64,000 nt of DNA, from NCBI GenBank assembly GCA_026770025.1, contig JAMXDE010000021.1:1178001-1242000 (forward strand). The letters are read 5' to 3'. Shown here piece by piece: positions 62,882 to 64,000 of the stretch (within the stretch, counting starts at the first letter, position 1; the number at the start of each line of letters is the position of its first letter). The translations under genes and the position numbers were made by a program. The notes below the pieces were generated by a model that was not told the DNA's origin, ran no database searches, and was given only the letters and a program-made list of their open reading frames with translations. Origin of the DNA: Craspedostauros australis. Taxonomy: Eukaryota > Bacillariophyta > Bacillariophyceae > Mastogloiales > Achnanthaceae.

Positions 62882-63677
62882 TGTCGAGATGTACATGTGA
62901 GTATATGTCAAGATGTACGTGTATATGTGCATCGTTCACCCGTTATTCTCTCATACGCACTTGGACGGTACAACTACATTCGTGTCGATAGTATACTGTG
63001 ATTCGTCAGAATTACAGAGGAAATGGAACACACGAAAAGGGGCAAGATTTCTGGAGGAAATTTGCAAATAACGATTTCTGAGAGAATTGGAAGATCGTCC
63101 GTCCATCCATCAATGGTACCAAGAGAATCTCGAGGTACTTCCCAACTAAACCTCAGATGACGATATCATCTGACAGACCACTGCATCACCAATGGAACAT
63201 GACATCTGGAGAGCAGAAGGACGCCTACTGACGTCGACAGGATGTCATCGTGTCACCACGTCAACATCTGTCTCCAAGTCAGAGCAGGAGGCGAAGATCC
63301 GATGACCGAAGGACATCAGCATCATGGATACAGAAGGTGAACTTCAAATGGCGAGTACTCATGGAGTAGGAGCCAGTACTGAATGAACGGAGTGTCGAAT
63401 ACGGAGTACGTATCGAACACGGAGTATCGTGCGCGACGAGCACACGATGTTGAGAGAGAGAGAGAATACAGAAGAGGAGCGAGAGAGCATCTCGCGTACC
63501 GACTCATAGTCGGAGACTGAATCTACGAAACAGATTGAAGCACCGAGAGCATCGGGCAAGAGAACGGGCGTACACCAAGAGGATTGGAGTAGCCAACTAA
63601 TGAAATAGCAAACAGACGACTATCAACCAACACCATCTTCCACGATCGTAGGTTACCGTGAGCGGAACTTGCCAACA
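62882..63677 (+). repeat. family B LTR at the end of Element 8 pol
   Basis: 796 bp, preceded by the polypurine tract AGGAAGGG (62874-62881) and followed by GAGCATTCGCACAGCC, which is gag and not flanking DNA. It resembles the LTR at 56107 more than the Element 8 5' LTR, with about half a dozen differences. Confidence 0.92.
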
Positions 63678-64000
63678 GAGCATTCGCACAGCCAAACGAA
63701 GTGGTAAAAGTGAGACACCACCAGGAGGAGAATTTGTGAGCAAATCAACCCTCGCGAAACAACAAGCAAAAATCGAAGAATCGACAACACAGAAACAGAC
63801 GGAAACCAAGGGCGCGAGCGCACCAACAACGAAACAACGAATCAACATGGCGACATCAGCCAACATGAACAAGCGACGCATCAAGCCGCCGATGTTCAGC
63901 GGTGAACAGGAAGACTATAGCGCATGGGAGTCCCAAGCAAAGGCATACGCTCGTGCACAGAAGACGAGAGACGTGATGTTGGGCAAGACCAAGGTGCCAA
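63678..64000 (+). pseudogene. second copy of Element 8 gag, partial at window edge
   Basis: Parallels 56903-57225 almost base for base (one visible change makes a Pro codon in KPPMF where the other copy has KAPMF). It starts at the same internal gag position, directly after an LTR, with no leader or start codon of its own, and runs off the window before the position of the amber codon. Confidence 0.88.

Larger units (their letters stand above)
47579..63677 (+). mobile_element. Element 8: Copia retrotransposon family B, with nested Element 7 and tandem LTR structure
   Basis: The 5' LTR is 47579-47792 plus 55201-55782 (796 bp once Element 7 and one AAGAT are removed). Then comes a leader starting CGTTTATAAACG, gag from 55865, an extra LTR at 56107-56902 flanked by GAGCAT, the rest of gag-pol to 62861, the polypurine tract AGGAAGGG and an LTR at 62882-63677. 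What follows is gag again from the GAGCAT point rather than flanking DNA, so the true right end lies beyond the window. The bases before 47579 are CAGGTT. Confidence 0.88.

Overview
This window is eukaryotic repeat-rich DNA, most likely from a diatom (or a close stramenopile). It is made almost entirely of Ty1/Copia LTR retrotransposons, many inserted into one another. The diatom assignment is an inference. It rests on the element at 47793-55195, whose polyprotein has the layout I associate with CoDi-type elements of diatoms (integrase without an obvious HHCC finger, two small beta-rich modules between integrase and RT), and on a small host-like gene (1013-1549) resembling a short uncharacterised diatom protein family. 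No rRNA, tRNA or CRISPR was seen.

Layout. 1-1740: host-like sequence with a weak C2-like relic, A/C-rich and GATTCAGAA-type simple repeats, and one small gene on the minus strand. 1741-24013: a three-level nest. Element 1 (+, LTRs 1741-2519 and 23235-24013) is split by Element 2 (-, LTRs 2955-3635 and 17159-17840), which is split by Element 4 (-, LTRs 5960-6752 and 12536-13328). Removing each insert plus one copy of its target duplication restores an uninterrupted gag-pol frame every time: 1881, 1997 and 1890 codons. 24014-24572: unassigned DNA and an old LTR piece. 24573-32723: the 5' halves of Element 3 (+, same family as Element 2) and of Element 5 (+, a second family, 'B', with 796-bp LTRs), each cut off by the next insertion. 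32724-41224: Element 6 (-), which carries an unclassified 886-bp insertion and has mismatched flanks. 41225-42511: an LTR remnant and unassigned DNA. 42512-47578: a decayed minus-strand Copia element with a 531-bp solo LTR inside. 47579-64000: Element 8 (+, family B). Its 5' LTR contains the complete CoDi-like Element 7 (47793-55195), its gag contains an extra LTR, and its 3' LTR is followed by gag sequence again, so it forms an LTR-internal-LTR-internal tandem that runs off the window.

How the parts work. Each full element is an autonomous retrotransposon. The LTR drives a transcript for a single Gag-protease-integrase-RT-RNase H polyprotein, and the order integrase before RT makes them Copia. 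The least ordinary features are a conserved CX2CX9CX2C cysteine module and a helical domain inserted between nucleocapsid and protease in all five family-A elements, a 12-bp palindrome in place of a normal primer-binding site in both families A and B, consistent 6-bp target duplications, TA-starting LTRs in the CoDi-like families, and the tandem recombinant at the right edge. Restored frames, boundaries and target duplications were read by eye. Gene identities come from motif recognition without database searches.
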